NCBI RefSeq assembly: GCF_016464305.1
Contig: NZ_JAEIOJ010000003.1
Span: 124,001 to 188,000, forward strand
Length of the DNA: 64,000 nt
Origin: Umezawaea beigongshangensis
GTDB lineage: Bacteria > Actinomycetota > Actinomycetes > Mycobacteriales > Pseudonocardiaceae
Direction: 5' to 3'
A model generated the notes under the pieces. That model was not told where the DNA came from. It searched no databases and worked only from the letters and a program-made list of their open reading frames with translations. The translations under genes were made by a program, and so were the position numbers. Position 1 is the first letter of the stretch, and each line of letters begins with the position of its first letter. Of this stretch, positions 35,122 through 44,452 are shown piece by piece.

Positions 35122-37287
35122 GTGGAGGAGCGCGCGCGGGTGCTGGACGTCTTCGACCCCCACCCGCCCCGGTCGTCGCGGATGCCGGCGGCCGACGTGC
35201 TCAGGGGCGTCGTGGACGGCGACAACGGGCCGTGGCCGCTGCGCCGCAGGGCCAGCGCGCAGCCCGTGGTGCGCGTGTCCGACCGGTTCCTCACCGGCCA
35301 GCTGGACCTGCGGGCGATGGAGCTGCCCTACCTGCTGGAGTTCGTGAACTGCCGCTTCGAGCAGCCGCCCGACCTGCGGCAGAGCAGCATCGCGGGCGTC
35401 GAGTTCGACCACTGCTGGCTGCCGGGGCTGTCGGGCCGCAACCTGCGCAGCACCAACGACGTGGCCCTGATCGACAGCACGGTCACCGGCCTGCTGGACC
35501 TCAACGACGCCGACGTCGGCGGGTCGCTGCTGCTCGGCCGCACGACGCTGCGGGCGACGGGCCGGCTGGCGCTGCACGCGGACCGGCTGGTCGTCGCGGG
35601 AGCCCTGCTGGCGCACCGCGTCGACGTCGAGGGCGAGCTGCGCACGGCCGGCGCGCGCATCGGCGGCAACTGCAACTTCAGCGGCTCGACGCTGCGCAAC
35701 CCGGCCGGGTTCGTCGTCAACGGCAACGGGATGCAGGTCGGCGGCAACCTCGTGTTCGCGACGCTGGGCGCCGACCACCCGTTCACCGCGACCGGCACGC
35801 TGTTCCTGCCCAACGCGCGGATCAGCTCGGCGCTGACGCTGCGCGGGGCGGTGCTGACCGCGGGCGAGCCCACCGCCTCGGACGACGACGACCCGCACGC
35901 CGACCCGCGCGCGACGGTCGTGCTGGACCGCGTCGAGGTCAGCGGCGACGTGGAGCTGGACCGCGGTTTCCGCAGCGACGGCACGGTGCGCCTGGTCAAC
36001 GCGGGCGTGGGCGGCACGCTGTCGCTGGCGGGCGCGGTGCTGCGCGCGGCCGGGGAGGGCACCGACGGCGATCCCACCGGGTTCGGGCGGGCCGTGCACC
36101 TGGACGGCGCGGAGATCAACGGCGACATCACCGCGCGCGGCGTGACCGTGCGCGGCCAGCTGCGGATGGTGGACGTCCTGGTCAGGGGCAGTCTGGTGCT
36201 CAACCGCGCCGAGCTGGCGAACCCGCGCGCGGACGCGCTGCTGGCCAACCGCTGCCGCGTCGGCAGCAACCTCACCGCGCGGGACGCCGAGGTCGAGGGC
36301 GGGCTGGAGCTGCGCGGCGTGGTGATCGGCGCGAACCTCGACCTGCGCGGCAGCCGCATCACCGCGCCCGGCCGCAACCGCTACTCCCACGACGAGAAGC
36401 CGTCCGTGGACATCGGTGGCGCGACCGTCGGCCGCGACCTGGTGTGCGCGTCGGGGCACAAGGAGTTCGTCGCGCACGGCGGCGTGCGGACCCGGCGCGC
36501 GGTCGTCGGCCGGATGGCGAACTTCTCCGGCGCCGTGCTGGGGCACCGGCTCGACAGCCACGCGCTCAACGCGCTGGGGATGCAGGTGCAGGAGCTCGTG
36601 CTGACGACGGTGAGCCCGCCGCGCGGCGACGTGACGCTGCGGCACGCGCGCTGCACGACGCTGGACGACAACGAGGCGTTCTGGAACGCCACCGGGCGCA
36701 TCGACCTCGACGACTTCCGCTACGACTCGTTCGCGAACGCCGTCGACCTGCGCGACGACGACGAGATCGAGCGGCGGCTGCGCTGGCTGCGCCAGGCGAT
36801 GCGGCGCAGCTACCAGCCCGGCCCCTACGACCAGCTCGCCGTGATGCTCCGGGCCGGCGGGAACGACGAGCACGCCTCGACGGTGCTGATGGAGAAGCAG
36901 CGGCTGCGGCACGTCGCGGTCGCCGAGGGCACGCGGCGGCCGCTCGCGCCGCTGGTGCTGCTGTGGAGCTTCCTTCAGCGGTCGATGGTGGGCTACGGCT
37001 ACCGGCCGGCGCGCGCGCTGGGGTGGCTCGTCGTGTCGTGGGTGCTGGGCAGCGTGTGGTTCTCCGTGCGTCCGGACCTGGTGGTGATCAACTCCGACGA
37101 CACGCTGCCGTGGAACCCGTGGCTGTTCACGATCGACCTGCTGGTGCCCATCGTGGACTTCGGCAACAAGAACCGCTGGCAGACGCCGGGCGCCTCGCAG
37201 TGGGTGGCGGTGCTGATGATCGTCACCGGCTGGACGCTGGCCACGACGGTCGCGGCGGGCCTCACCCGGATGCTCAAACGCACCTGA
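35122..37287 (+). CDS. Large beta-helix-like membrane protein
   Basis: A 721-residue protein. Residues 1-~560 are built of degenerate repeats about 20 residues long, of the form (S/A/N)-L-x-L-x-G-(A/T)-x-(L/V), typical of a right-handed beta-helix (pentapeptide/bactofilin-like). A helical segment RQAMRRSYQPGPYDQLAVMLR follows, then two or more C-terminal membrane helices (about 625-645, 690-715). Actinobacterial relatives are labelled membrane-associated oxidoreductase without clear evidence; I see no cofactor motif. Start GTG 35122. The role may be structural at the membrane. Confidence 0.7.
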   Translation: MEERARVLDVFDPHPPRSSRMPAADVLRGVVDGDNGPWPLRRRASAQPVVRVSDRFLTGQLDLRAMELPYLLEFVNCRFEQPPDLRQSSIAGVEFDHCWLPGLSGRNLRSTNDVALIDSTVTGLLDLNDADVGGSLLLGRTTLRATGRLALHADRLVVAGALLAHRVDVEGELRTAGARIGGNCNFSGSTLRNPAGFVVNGNGMQVGGNLVFATLGADHPFTATGTLFLPNARISSALTLRGAVLTAGEPTASDDDDPHADPRATVVLDRVEVSGDVELDRGFRSDGTVRLVNAGVGGTLSLAGAVLRAAGEGTDGDPTGFGRAVHLDGAEINGDITARGVTVRGQLRMVDVLVRGSLVLNRAELANPRADALLANRCRVGSNLTARDAEVEGGLELRGVVIGANLDLRGSRITAPGRNRYSHDEKPSVDIGGATVGRDLVCASGHKEFVAHGGVRTRRAVVGRMANFSGAVLGHRLDSHALNALGMQVQELVLTTVSPPRGDVTLRHARCTTLDDNEAFWNATGRIDLDDFRYDSFANAVDLRDDDEIERRLRWLRQAMRRSYQPGPYDQLAVMLRAGGNDEHASTVLMEKQRLRHVAVAEGTRRPLAPLVLLWSFLQRSMVGYGYRPARALGWLVVSWVLGSVWFSVRPDLVVINSDDTLPWNPWLFTIDLLVPIVDFGNKNRWQTPGASQWVAVLMIVTGWTLATTVAAGLTRMLKRT

Positions 37288-37368
37288 CCCGTCCGGGTGA
37301 AGGAACTCCACGACGGGGCGACTAACGTCCCCGGCGTCGTGACGGGTTCGGACCGGATGTGGTGGACA

Positions 37369-38274
37369 GTGACTGATCGGGTGCTGGCGCTGGACGTCGG
37401 TGGCACGAAGATCGCCGCCGGGATCGTCGACCGCGACGGGCAGGTGGTGCGCGCCGTGCGGGTGCCCACGCCGACCGCCAGCGCGGACGCGACGTGGCAG
37501 GCGGTCGTGACCGCCGCCGAGCAGGCGCTGCGCGGCGAGGAGGTCGCCGCCGTGGGCATCGCCTGCGCCGGTCCGGTCGACGTGGTCGCGGGCACCGCGA
37601 GCCCCATCAACGTGCCGGAGTGGCGGGAGTTCCCGCTGCGCGACCGCGTCGCCGACCTGGTGCCGGGCTCGCGGGTGGAGCTGGCGGGCGACGGCGTGTG
37701 CATGGCGCTGGGCGAGCACTGGCGCGGCGCCGGCCGGGACAGCCGCTTCATGGTGGGCCTCGTCGTGTCGACGGGCGTCGGCGGCGGACTGGTGTTCGGC
37801 GGGCGGCCCTACGGCGGTCGCAGCGGCAACGCCGGGCACGTCGGGCACGTCGTGGTCGAGCCGGACGGCCTGCCCTGCACGTGCGGCGGGCGCGGCTGCG
37901 CGGAGACCGTCGCGGGCGGGCCGCGGATGGTGGCGTGGGCGCGGTCGCTGGGCTGGCAGGCCCCGGCGCACGCCGACGCGGCGCACCTGGCCGCCGCCGC
38001 GCTCGCGGGCGAGGAGATCCCGCGCACGGCGTTCGAGCGCGCCGGGCGCGGTGTGGGCCTGGCCATCGCCGCCACGGCCGCCGTGTGCGACCTCGACCTG
38101 GCCGTGGTGGGCGGCGGGGTGGCGCAGGCCGGTGACCTGCTGTTCGACCCGATCGCGCGCACGCTGGACGAGCACGCCGGACTGTCCTACCTGGCGGGTC
38201 TGCGGGTCGTCCCGGCCGAGCTGGGCGGCCAGGCCGGTCTGGTGGGCGCGGCGGCGCTCGTGGTCGACCGCTAG
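37369..38274 (+). CDS. ROK-family sugar kinase (glucokinase-like)
   Basis: A 301-residue ROK kinase. The ATP phosphate loop ALDVGGTKIAAGIVD is at the N-terminus. The ROK signature with the zinc ligands is CTCGGRGCAET, preceded by GHVGHVVVEPDG with the metal-binding His. Catalytic Asp lies in LAGDGVCMALGE. It phosphorylates glucose or a related hexose with ATP. I chose GTG 37369 (VTDRVLALDVGG); upstream starts add a non-conserved tail. Its stop overlaps the convergent ATPase gene by three bases. Confidence 0.88.
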   Translation: MTDRVLALDVGGTKIAAGIVDRDGQVVRAVRVPTPTASADATWQAVVTAAEQALRGEEVAAVGIACAGPVDVVAGTASPINVPEWREFPLRDRVADLVPGSRVELAGDGVCMALGEHWRGAGRDSRFMVGLVVSTGVGGGLVFGGRPYGGRSGNAGHVGHVVVEPDGLPCTCGGRGCAETVAGGPRMVAWARSLGWQAPAHADAAHLAAAALAGEEIPRTAFERAGRGVGLAIAATAAVCDLDLAVVGGGVAQAGDLLFDPIARTLDEHAGLSYLAGLRVVPAELGGQAGLVGAAALVVDR

Positions 38275-40670
38275 CGTCCGAGGCGCGCTCGGGCGGCGTT
38301 CAGGTCCTCCAGCACGGCGTTCCCCCCGGCCTCGTCCCCCATCTCGAACCGGCACTGCGCGAGGAACTCCAGCGCGTCCAGGACGTCCGGGTGGCCCGGC
38401 GGGTGCACCCGGACCAGGTCGTCCAGCAGCGCCTCCACGTCCTTCGCCGCCCGGTCGGGCGCTCCGGCGTGGACGTGCGCCGCGGCGAGACCGCCGCGCA
38501 CGCCGAGGACGACCGGATCGGTCGGCTCCAGGAACCGGCTGGCGTCGGCCAGCAGCTCCTCCAGCGCCGTCACCGCCGCGGCGGTGTCACCGGCCATGCT
38601 CCGCCACAGCGCCAGGTCGCCCCTGGTGGTCAGCACGGCGGTGTGCGAGGGGCCCAGCACCCGCACCAGGTCGGTCAGCAGCGTCTCCAGGGCGAACACC
38701 GTCTCGGCGGGGTCGCTGTCCTCCGCGCGCCACGAGGCCACCCGGCCGCGCAGCCCCAGGGTCCTCGGGTGCTCCGGCCCCAGCAGGCGGACGTGGTCGG
38801 CCAGCAGCGCCTCCGCGCCGGCCACGGCGCTGCGATCGCCCGCCTCCACGCGCCACCGCACCAGGGACGAGCGCACGGCGAGGACGTCGGGGTGGTCCCG
38901 CCCGCAGACGCGCGCCAGGTCGGGCAGCAGCCCCTCCAGCACGGCGACCGCCGCGCCGGGCCGCTCGGTCATGCCCAGCGCCTCCGCGGCGTGCGCGCGG
39001 GCCAGCAGCACCACGGCGTCGTCCGGCCCGAACAGCAGCTCCAGCTCGGGGACCAGCGCGTCGAACGCGGCGCGGGCGGCGGACGGGTGCCCGGCCCTGC
39101 CGCGCAGGGCTGCGTTCTCCACCCGCGCGGACGACGTCGTCCGGTCGTCGGGGCCGAGGACCCGCAGGAGGTCGGGCAGCAGCCGCTCCGACTCGCTGGC
39201 CGCGGCGGCCGGGTCGACGACACCGGTCCAGCGGATCAGGTTGTTGCGCGCGGTCAGGGTGGCCAGGTCGTCCGAGCTGTGGTGCGCCTCCAGCTCGGCG
39301 ACCAGCCTCTCCAGGTGAGCGGTGGCCTCCGCGATCAGGCCGCCCTCGCCCAGGCTGTCGCCCGTGCGGAACAGCACCGGGTGCGCGTGGGGGCGCAGCA
39401 GGGCCGGACCGGCGTGGTCGTGCAGGGCGTCGGCGTTGGCGCGCAGCACGTGCGCGAGGTCGCGGTCCCGCTCGACCTCGGGCCACACCTGGACGAGCGC
39501 GTCGGCCGCCGCGCGCGCCGCGGCGGCCAGCCGCGGTGGTGCGCACGCCTCGCGGGTGGTGCGCTGCACCAGCCCGTGCACCCGCACGGCGCGGTGCCCG
39601 CCGCCGGGGTCGTGCCCGAGCAGGCTGAGGACGTGCAGGCACGCCGTCGCGTCGCGCACCTCGTCGGCGGCCACGTCGCGACCGGCCGCGGCGGCCAGGT
39701 GGGCACGGGCGGCCGGCGCGGTGAGCACGGCCAGCGGCACGCCGTTGGGGTCGAGCACGGACGCCAGTTCCAGCAGCGGGCGGGCGAGGCCGACCGGCCT
39801 CATCGCGTCGGCGAGCTCCACGGACATCGACCACGTCGCCGCGACGGAGGCGGTGTGCTCGTCGGGCAGCGCGTCGTCCTCCGGCAGCAGGTCGACCAGG
39901 GACCGGCGCCGGTCGGCGAGCCGTTCCCGGTAGTCCGCGCAGGTCAGCAGCCGGTCGGCGACGTGCGCGGCGGCCTGGGCGAGCGCCAGCGGCAGGTGGC
40001 CCAGGTCCTCGGCGAGACCGCGCAGCTGGTCGGGGTCCTGGCCGGGCAGGACGGCGTCGAGGTACGCGAACGACTGCTCCGGCGTGAACACGTCGACGTC
40101 GACGAGCGTCCGGTTCGCGACGAGGGCGTGGTGCCGGCTGCGGCTGGTCACCACGACCCGGCCGGTGGGGTGCGGCGGCGGCCACAGCCCGCGCAGGTGG
40201 TTCGGCGCGCGCACGTCGTCGAGCACGACGAGCCAGCGCACGCCGGAGGTGTTCAGCCACTGCGCGAACCGCTGCGCGCCCCGCTCCGGGTCGGCGTCGG
40301 CCGACCCGAGGACGTCGGCGGCCACCCCGGCGTACGCGGACACGACAGCCTCGCGCGACGTGGCGGTGACCCACAGCAGCAGGTCCAGCTCCCCCACCTG
40401 CCACAGCGTCTGGGCGAGGTGCGCGGCGAACTGCGTCTTGCCCGCGCCGCCCAGGCCGCACAGCACGACGGTGCCCTCGACCGGGACGGCGTCGCGCGGC
40501 TGGAAGTGCGCGGCGGGCAGCGGCACCGCACCGGCCCGGTACGGCCGCACGGGCTCGGCGGGCGCGGAGGAGTTGATGTAGATGTCGCCGGTTCCCCCGC
40601 CGACCTGGAAGAGGTTCCCGCCCGCTCCCACGGCCGCGTCGGCGGTGTTCACCGGTGGCTCGGTCGTCAT
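38271..40670 (-). CDS. NB-ARC/STAND ATPase with TPR repeats
   Basis: A 799-residue signalling ATPase. The N-terminus has a short acidic/Gly segment ending GDIYINSS. The NB-ARC NTPase follows: Walker A CGLGGAGKTQ (71-80), Walker B WLVVLDDV (about 145-152), then VTSRSRHHAL sensor and LPLALAQAAAHVADR. The remainder (about 390-799) is made of tetratricopeptide-like helical repeats of about 42 residues. STAND proteins switch on ligand binding; many bacterial ones act in defence or development. No effector domain is visible at either end, so it may act with a partner. Confidence 0.85.
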   Translation of the reverse strand: MTTEPPVNTADAAVGAGGNLFQVGGGTGDIYINSSAPAEPVRPYRAGAVPLPAAHFQPRDAVPVEGTVVLCGLGGAGKTQFAAHLAQTLWQVGELDLLLWVTATSREAVVSAYAGVAADVLGSADADPERGAQRFAQWLNTSGVRWLVVLDDVRAPNHLRGLWPPPHPTGRVVVTSRSRHHALVANRTLVDVDVFTPEQSFAYLDAVLPGQDPDQLRGLAEDLGHLPLALAQAAAHVADRLLTCADYRERLADRRRSLVDLLPEDDALPDEHTASVAATWSMSVELADAMRPVGLARPLLELASVLDPNGVPLAVLTAPAARAHLAAAAGRDVAADEVRDATACLHVLSLLGHDPGGGHRAVRVHGLVQRTTREACAPPRLAAAARAAADALVQVWPEVERDRDLAHVLRANADALHDHAGPALLRPHAHPVLFRTGDSLGEGGLIAEATAHLERLVAELEAHHSSDDLATLTARNNLIRWTGVVDPAAAASESERLLPDLLRVLGPDDRTTSSARVENAALRGRAGHPSAARAAFDALVPELELLFGPDDAVVLLARAHAAEALGMTERPGAAVAVLEGLLPDLARVCGRDHPDVLAVRSSLVRWRVEAGDRSAVAGAEALLADHVRLLGPEHPRTLGLRGRVASWRAEDSDPAETVFALETLLTDLVRVLGPSHTAVLTTRGDLALWRSMAGDTAAAVTALEELLADASRFLEPTDPVVLGVRGGLAAAHVHAGAPDRAAKDVEALLDDLVRVHPPGHPDVLDALEFLAQCRFEMGDEAGGNAVLEDLNAARARLGR

Positions 40671-40767
40671 CCGCTTCCCCCTCGCGGCCCAACCTAACGC
40701 GCGCCGACGGCGGGACGCGGTGAAATGCGCTCGATCGGAGCACGCCGGACGTTCTACCTTCGGTCAG

Positions 40768-41424
40768 GTGACCGAGAAGTCCGAGCAGCACTGGGAAGAG
40801 CAGGCCCGCAACTGGATCGCCTGGGTCCGCGAGCCCCGGATGGACTCCTACTGGACCTACCGGGACGCGTTCCTCGACCTCGTTCCCGCTCCCGGTCTCG
40901 CGACCCTGGACCAGGGCTGCGGGGAGGGCAGGGTGGCGCGCGACCTCGCCGCGCGCGGGCACCGGGTGACCGGGATCGACGCCTCCCCCACGCTGGTGGA
41001 CGCCGCCGCGCGGGCGCATCCCGAGGGCGAGTACCTCGTGGCCGACGCCGCCGCGCTGCCGCTGGACGACGACCGGTTCGACCTGGTGGTCGCCTACAAC
41101 GTGCTGATGGACGTGTCCGACGTGGACGGTTTCCTGCGCGAGTCGGCGCGGGTGCTCGTGACCGGCGGACGGCTGTGCCTGTCCATCACCCACCCGATCA
41201 CGAACGGGACCGATCGGGCGCACCCGTACTTCGAGCAGAACTGGTACACCGAGCCGGTCGAGCGGAACGGGCTGCCGATGGTGTTCGGCGGCTGGAGCCG
41301 CCCGCTGTCCGCGTACACCTCCGCGCTGGAGAGCGCGGGGTTCCTGATCGAGGCGGTGCGCGAACCGCGCTGGCAGGACGTGCCGACGCCCTACCACCTG
41401 TGGCTGCGGGCGCTCCTGCCCTGA
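40768..41424 (+). CDS. Class I SAM-dependent methyltransferase
   Basis: A 218-residue methyltransferase. The SAM motif I is LDQGCGEGRVARDLAARG, motif II VTGIDASPTLVDAA, and the VADAAALPLDDDRFDLVV stretch matches the Methyltransf_11 fold. I chose GTG 40768 (VTEKSEQHWEEQARNW), in keeping with the family's short N-terminus. It is divergent from the NB-ARC gene and ends in a perfect terminator. The substrate is unknown. Confidence 0.85.
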   Translation: MTEKSEQHWEEQARNWIAWVREPRMDSYWTYRDAFLDLVPAPGLATLDQGCGEGRVARDLAARGHRVTGIDASPTLVDAAARAHPEGEYLVADAAALPLDDDRFDLVVAYNVLMDVSDVDGFLRESARVLVTGGRLCLSITHPITNGTDRAHPYFEQNWYTEPVERNGLPMVFGGWSRPLSAYTSALESAGFLIEAVREPRWQDVPTPYHLWLRALLP

Positions 41425-41429
41425 GACGC

Positions 41430-41465
41430 CTCCGGCGCCGGTCCCCGCGGGGACCGGCGCCGGAG
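41430..41465. terminator. Perfect 36-bp palindromic terminator
   Basis: CTCCGGCGCCGGTCCCCG (41430-41447) and its exact complement (41448-41465) lie between the convergent methyltransferase and symporter genes. It should work in both directions. Confidence 0.75.
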
Positions 41466-41475
41466 CGCGCCGCGA

Positions 41476-43110
41476 TCAGTGCGTGGCGATGGCGCGGACG
41501 CGCGGGCTGTCCTCGTCCACGTGGTAGTCCGCCGCGCTGGTCTGGTCGGTGCCGTTGAACACCCCGGCCCTCCGGGCGACGAGGGTGACCAGGACGGCGA
41601 CCAGGAGGTTCGCGACCACCGCGACCGCGCCGACGTAGATCTGCGTGGGCGACCCGGCGAACGGGTGCCAGCCGAGCAGCGACAGCTTGTCCAGCGTCAG
41701 CGCGGAACCGCCGAAGTGCGCCTTGTTCGCCGCCGGGTTGGGGATCGTGTACAGCAGGTACATGCCCCAGCCCATGCCGGCGACCCACCCGGCGACCAGG
41801 CCCCACACGTGGAACCAGCGCGTGTAGAGCGCGATGGCCACGGCCGGGAGCGTCTGGAGGATCATGACGCCGCCGATGAGCTGGAGGTCGATGGAGAACT
41901 GCGGGTCGACGAACACGATGAACGCGACCGCGCCGAACTTCACGACCAGCGAGGCGAGCTTGGCCTGCTTGGCCTCCTCGGCGGGCGTGGCGCTCTTCTT
42001 GACGTACTCCTTGTAGATGTTGCGGGTCCACAGGTTGGCCGCCGCGATCGACATGATCGCCGCCGGGACCAGCGCGCCGATGCCGATGGCGGCGAAGGCG
42101 ACGCCCGCGAACCACGCCGGGAACTCCTGGCCGAACAGGACGGGCACGATGGTGTTCGTGTCCGGACGGCCGGTCGCCTGGTTCGTGATCGGCTTGCTGC
42201 CCGCGCTGATCGCGACGAAGCCGAGCATCGCCAGCAGGCCCAGCAGCAGCGAGTACGCGGGCAGCGCCACCATGTTCCGCTTGATGACCTTGCGTCCGCG
42301 CGAGGCGAGGATGCCGGTCAGCGAGTGCGGGTACAGGAACAGCGCCAGTGCCGAGCCCAGCGCCAGCGTCGCGTACTGGAGCTGGTTGTTCGCGGTCAGC
42401 AGGACGCCGTCCGCCTTGGACTCGGTGGCGTCGAACTTGGCCTGCGCGGTGTCGAAGATCGCGCCCCAGCCGCCGAACTTCGACGGCAGGTAGATCACGG
42501 CGACGATGATCACCAGGTAGATCAGGGAGTCCTTGACGAACGCGATCAGCGCCGGAGCCCGCAGCCCGGACTGGTAGGTGTAGAGCGCGAGGATCAGGAA
42601 CGCGATGAACAGCGGCAGGTGGCCGAGGACGCCGCCGCCGTTGAGGCCCATCGTCCGCAGCACCGCCTCGAGGCCGACGAGCTGGAGCGCGATGTAGGGC
42701 ATCGTCGCGACGATGCCGGTGACCGCGACGATCAGCGCCAGCCAGTGCGAGCCGTAGCGCCCGCGCACGAAGTCGGCCGGCGTGACGTAGCCGTGCACGC
42801 GGGACACCGACCACATGCGCACCAGGGGCAGGAAGACGATCGGGTACAGCACCACCGTGTAGGGCAGCGCGTAGAAGCCCAGCGCGCCCGCGCCGAACAC
42901 CAGCGCGGGGACGGCGACGAACGTGTACGCGGTGTAGAGGTCACCGCCGACGAGGAACCAGGTGATCCAGGAGCCGAACTTCCGGCCGCCCAGTCCCCAC
43001 TCGTCGAGGTGTTCGAGGGTGTCGCCCGCCTTCCACTTCGCCGCGACGAAGCCGAGCACCGTCACCACCAGGAACAGGACGGTGAAGACCACCAACTCGG
43101 TCCACTGCAT
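41476..43110 (-). CDS. Sodium:solute symporter (SSS family)
   Basis: A 544-residue symporter with about 13 membrane helices. Family features: LGGRKFGSWITWFLVGGDLYTAYTF near the N-terminus, GYVTPADFVRGRYGS, and AIGIGALVPAAIMSIAAANLWTRNIYKEY with the sodium-site Ser/Ala pattern. It imports organic acids or amino acids with sodium. The ATG at 43110 overlaps the DUF3311 stop (TGATG). The two proteins are a standard pair in actinobacteria, with the DUF3311 protein possibly a small accessory subunit. Confidence 0.9.
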   Translation of the reverse strand: MQWTELVVFTVLFLVVTVLGFVAAKWKAGDTLEHLDEWGLGGRKFGSWITWFLVGGDLYTAYTFVAVPALVFGAGALGFYALPYTVVLYPIVFLPLVRMWSVSRVHGYVTPADFVRGRYGSHWLALIVAVTGIVATMPYIALQLVGLEAVLRTMGLNGGGVLGHLPLFIAFLILALYTYQSGLRAPALIAFVKDSLIYLVIIVAVIYLPSKFGGWGAIFDTAQAKFDATESKADGVLLTANNQLQYATLALGSALALFLYPHSLTGILASRGRKVIKRNMVALPAYSLLLGLLAMLGFVAISAGSKPITNQATGRPDTNTIVPVLFGQEFPAWFAGVAFAAIGIGALVPAAIMSIAAANLWTRNIYKEYVKKSATPAEEAKQAKLASLVVKFGAVAFIVFVDPQFSIDLQLIGGVMILQTLPAVAIALYTRWFHVWGLVAGWVAGMGWGMYLLYTIPNPAANKAHFGGSALTLDKLSLLGWHPFAGSPTQIYVGAVAVVANLLVAVLVTLVARRAGVFNGTDQTSAADYHVDEDSPRVRAIATH

Positions 43111-43538
43111 CAGTTCTTCCCCCCGGCCTTCCGCTGCGCGGACTTCTTCTGCGCGACCTTCTTCTGGGCGACCTTCTTCTGGACGGCCTTCTTCTGGGCT
43201 GCGCCCCTCTGGGTCCCCGTCTTCCCGGTCCCGGTCTTCTCTGTGCCGGTCTTCTCTGTGCTGGTCTTCTCGGCGACGTCGAGGTCGTCCACGTCCAGCA
43301 GGTCGTCCCCGGCCTCGACGGGCTCGTCGCGCGTCATGACGAAGACGACGCCGACGCAGAGGACGCCGACCGGCACGAAGGCGAACTGGTACCAGTAGAA
43401 GAACGGGAGTCCGAGGACGCGAGGCCCGTCCGCGTTGAACCACGACGTGACGAGCATCAGCAGTGGAACCAGCAGCAGCAGGTTCCAGTTGGACCACCGC
43501 AGGCCGTTGTCGGCCCCGGTCTGTCGTGCAGACGGCAT
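43110..43538 (-). CDS. DUF3311 small membrane protein with repetitive Lys-rich tail
   Basis: A 142-residue protein. Two membrane helices (NLLLLVPLLMLVTSWF and the FFYWYQFAFVPVGVLCVGVVFV segment) form the DUF3311 domain. The C-terminal tail is unusual: a run of TEKTGTEKTGTGKTGT repeats, then QKKAVQKKVAQKKVAQ repeats, giving a long basic, low-complexity tail. I chose ATG 43538 after a GGAGGGG site. It is coupled to the symporter. Tail function is unknown; contact with lipid heads or cell-wall acid is a guess. Confidence 0.82.
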   Translation of the reverse strand: MPSARQTGADNGLRWSNWNLLLLVPLLMLVTSWFNADGPRVLGLPFFYWYQFAFVPVGVLCVGVVFVMTRDEPVEAGDDLLDVDDLDVAEKTSTEKTGTEKTGTGKTGTQRGAAQKKAVQKKVAQKKVAQKKSAQRKAGGKN

Positions 43539-43668
43539 GGCTGCCCCTCCGTGCGCCCGAGACAACTCCCGGCAGGTTGTTGCGCGGATGCTAGGCCGTA
43601 CCGCCGACGCACGTCATCGTGTCGAGCGCATTACCGCGCCCTGACGTAGTGGAATCGTGATCGGACGG

Positions 43669-44367
43669 TCACACGCCCCGCAGCCTGCTCAGGATGTGGT
43701 TCTCCGCCACGTCGAAGTAGCGCACCAGCGCCTCCTCCGCCTCGGGCAGCCGGTCGGCGTCCAGCAGGGCGAGCAGGTCGCGGTTCATCGGGACGTAGTC
43801 GCGGTAGAACTCGCTCGGGTCGCCCATGACCCAGAACGCCAGGCGCAGTTCGGCGAGGAGCCGTTCGACCTGCTCGTCCAGCCGGGCGCTGCCCGCGAGA
43901 CCGGTGATCGCCTGGTGGAAGCGGATGTTCGCGGTGCCGACGTCGACCCAGCGCTCGTCAGCGGCGGCGTCGACGCCCGCGTGCACGGCGTCGCGCACGG
44001 TCTGCCTGGCCTCGTCGGTCGCCTCGTGCCAGCGGTGCAGCGCCCCGCCCTCGATCACGCGGCGGGCGACGTAGAGATCGCTGACGTCGGCGACGTCCGG
44101 GGTGCGGACGAAGACGCCGCGGCTGTACTCGTGGACGAGCAGCCGCTCGTGGGTGAGCAGCCGGAACGCCTCGCGCAGCGTGTTGCGGGAGACCCCGAGC
44201 GCACCGCCGATGGCCTCCTCGGACAGCTTCAGCCCCGGCAGGAGGTCGCCCTCCAGCACTCGCGAGCGCAGCACGTCGGCGACCCGCTCCGCCGTGCTCG
44301 CGCGCTCCAGGTCCGCCCGCCCCCCGGCCAACGAGTTGAGCCAGTCGCCGGCCTGCGCGGTTGTCAT
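43669..44367 (-). CDS. GntR-family (FCD) transcriptional regulator
   Basis: A 232-residue GntR regulator of the FadR/FCD subfamily. The winged helix is at about 22-88 (ADVLRSRVLEGDLLPGLKLSEEAIGGALGVSRNTLREAFRLL). The FCD domain (about 95-225) has the metal-binding residues in DLYVARRVIEGGAL, ANIRFHQAITGLAG. ATG 44367 was chosen as the family N-terminus. A perfect GntR-type palindrome lies 43 bases upstream. It may once have controlled the pyroglutamate genes now decayed next door. Confidence 0.88.
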   Translation of the reverse strand: MTTAQAGDWLNSLAGGRADLERASTAERVADVLRSRVLEGDLLPGLKLSEEAIGGALGVSRNTLREAFRLLTHERLLVHEYSRGVFVRTPDVADVSDLYVARRVIEGGALHRWHEATDEARQTVRDAVHAGVDAAADERWVDVGTANIRFHQAITGLAGSARLDEQVERLLAELRLAFWVMGDPSEFYRDYVPMNRDLLALLDADRLPEAEEALVRYFDVAENHILSRLRGV

Positions 44368-44409
44368 GGTCGTCAGTCTAGGACCGCGCCGCACCATCGG
44401 AGTATTGTG

Positions 44410-44426
44410 GGATTGTTGAACAATCC
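44410..44426. promoter_or_regulatory. Predicted GntR operator
   Basis: GGATTGTTGAACAATCC is a perfect 17-base palindrome about the central G, matching the TTGT-N-ACAA pattern of FCD-type GntR sites. It sits between the gntR gene and the PxpA remnant and should control both directions. Confidence 0.75.
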
Positions 44427-44452
44427 TTGCGCTGGTGGTCGGAGGTGAGGAC

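Noticed and set aside
35050-38355. Very long minus-strand open frame opposite the beta-helix and ROK genes
   Set aside because: It is a high-GC shadow: low-complexity Arg/His/Ala/Gly content, no start signal, and it covers two well-supported plus-strand genes and an intergenic terminator.
38587-41397. Long minus-strand frame spanning the NB-ARC gene and the methyltransferase
   Set aside because: It is in another frame of the NB-ARC gene and reads through the intergenic region; its sequence is Arg/Pro/Gly-rich without motifs.
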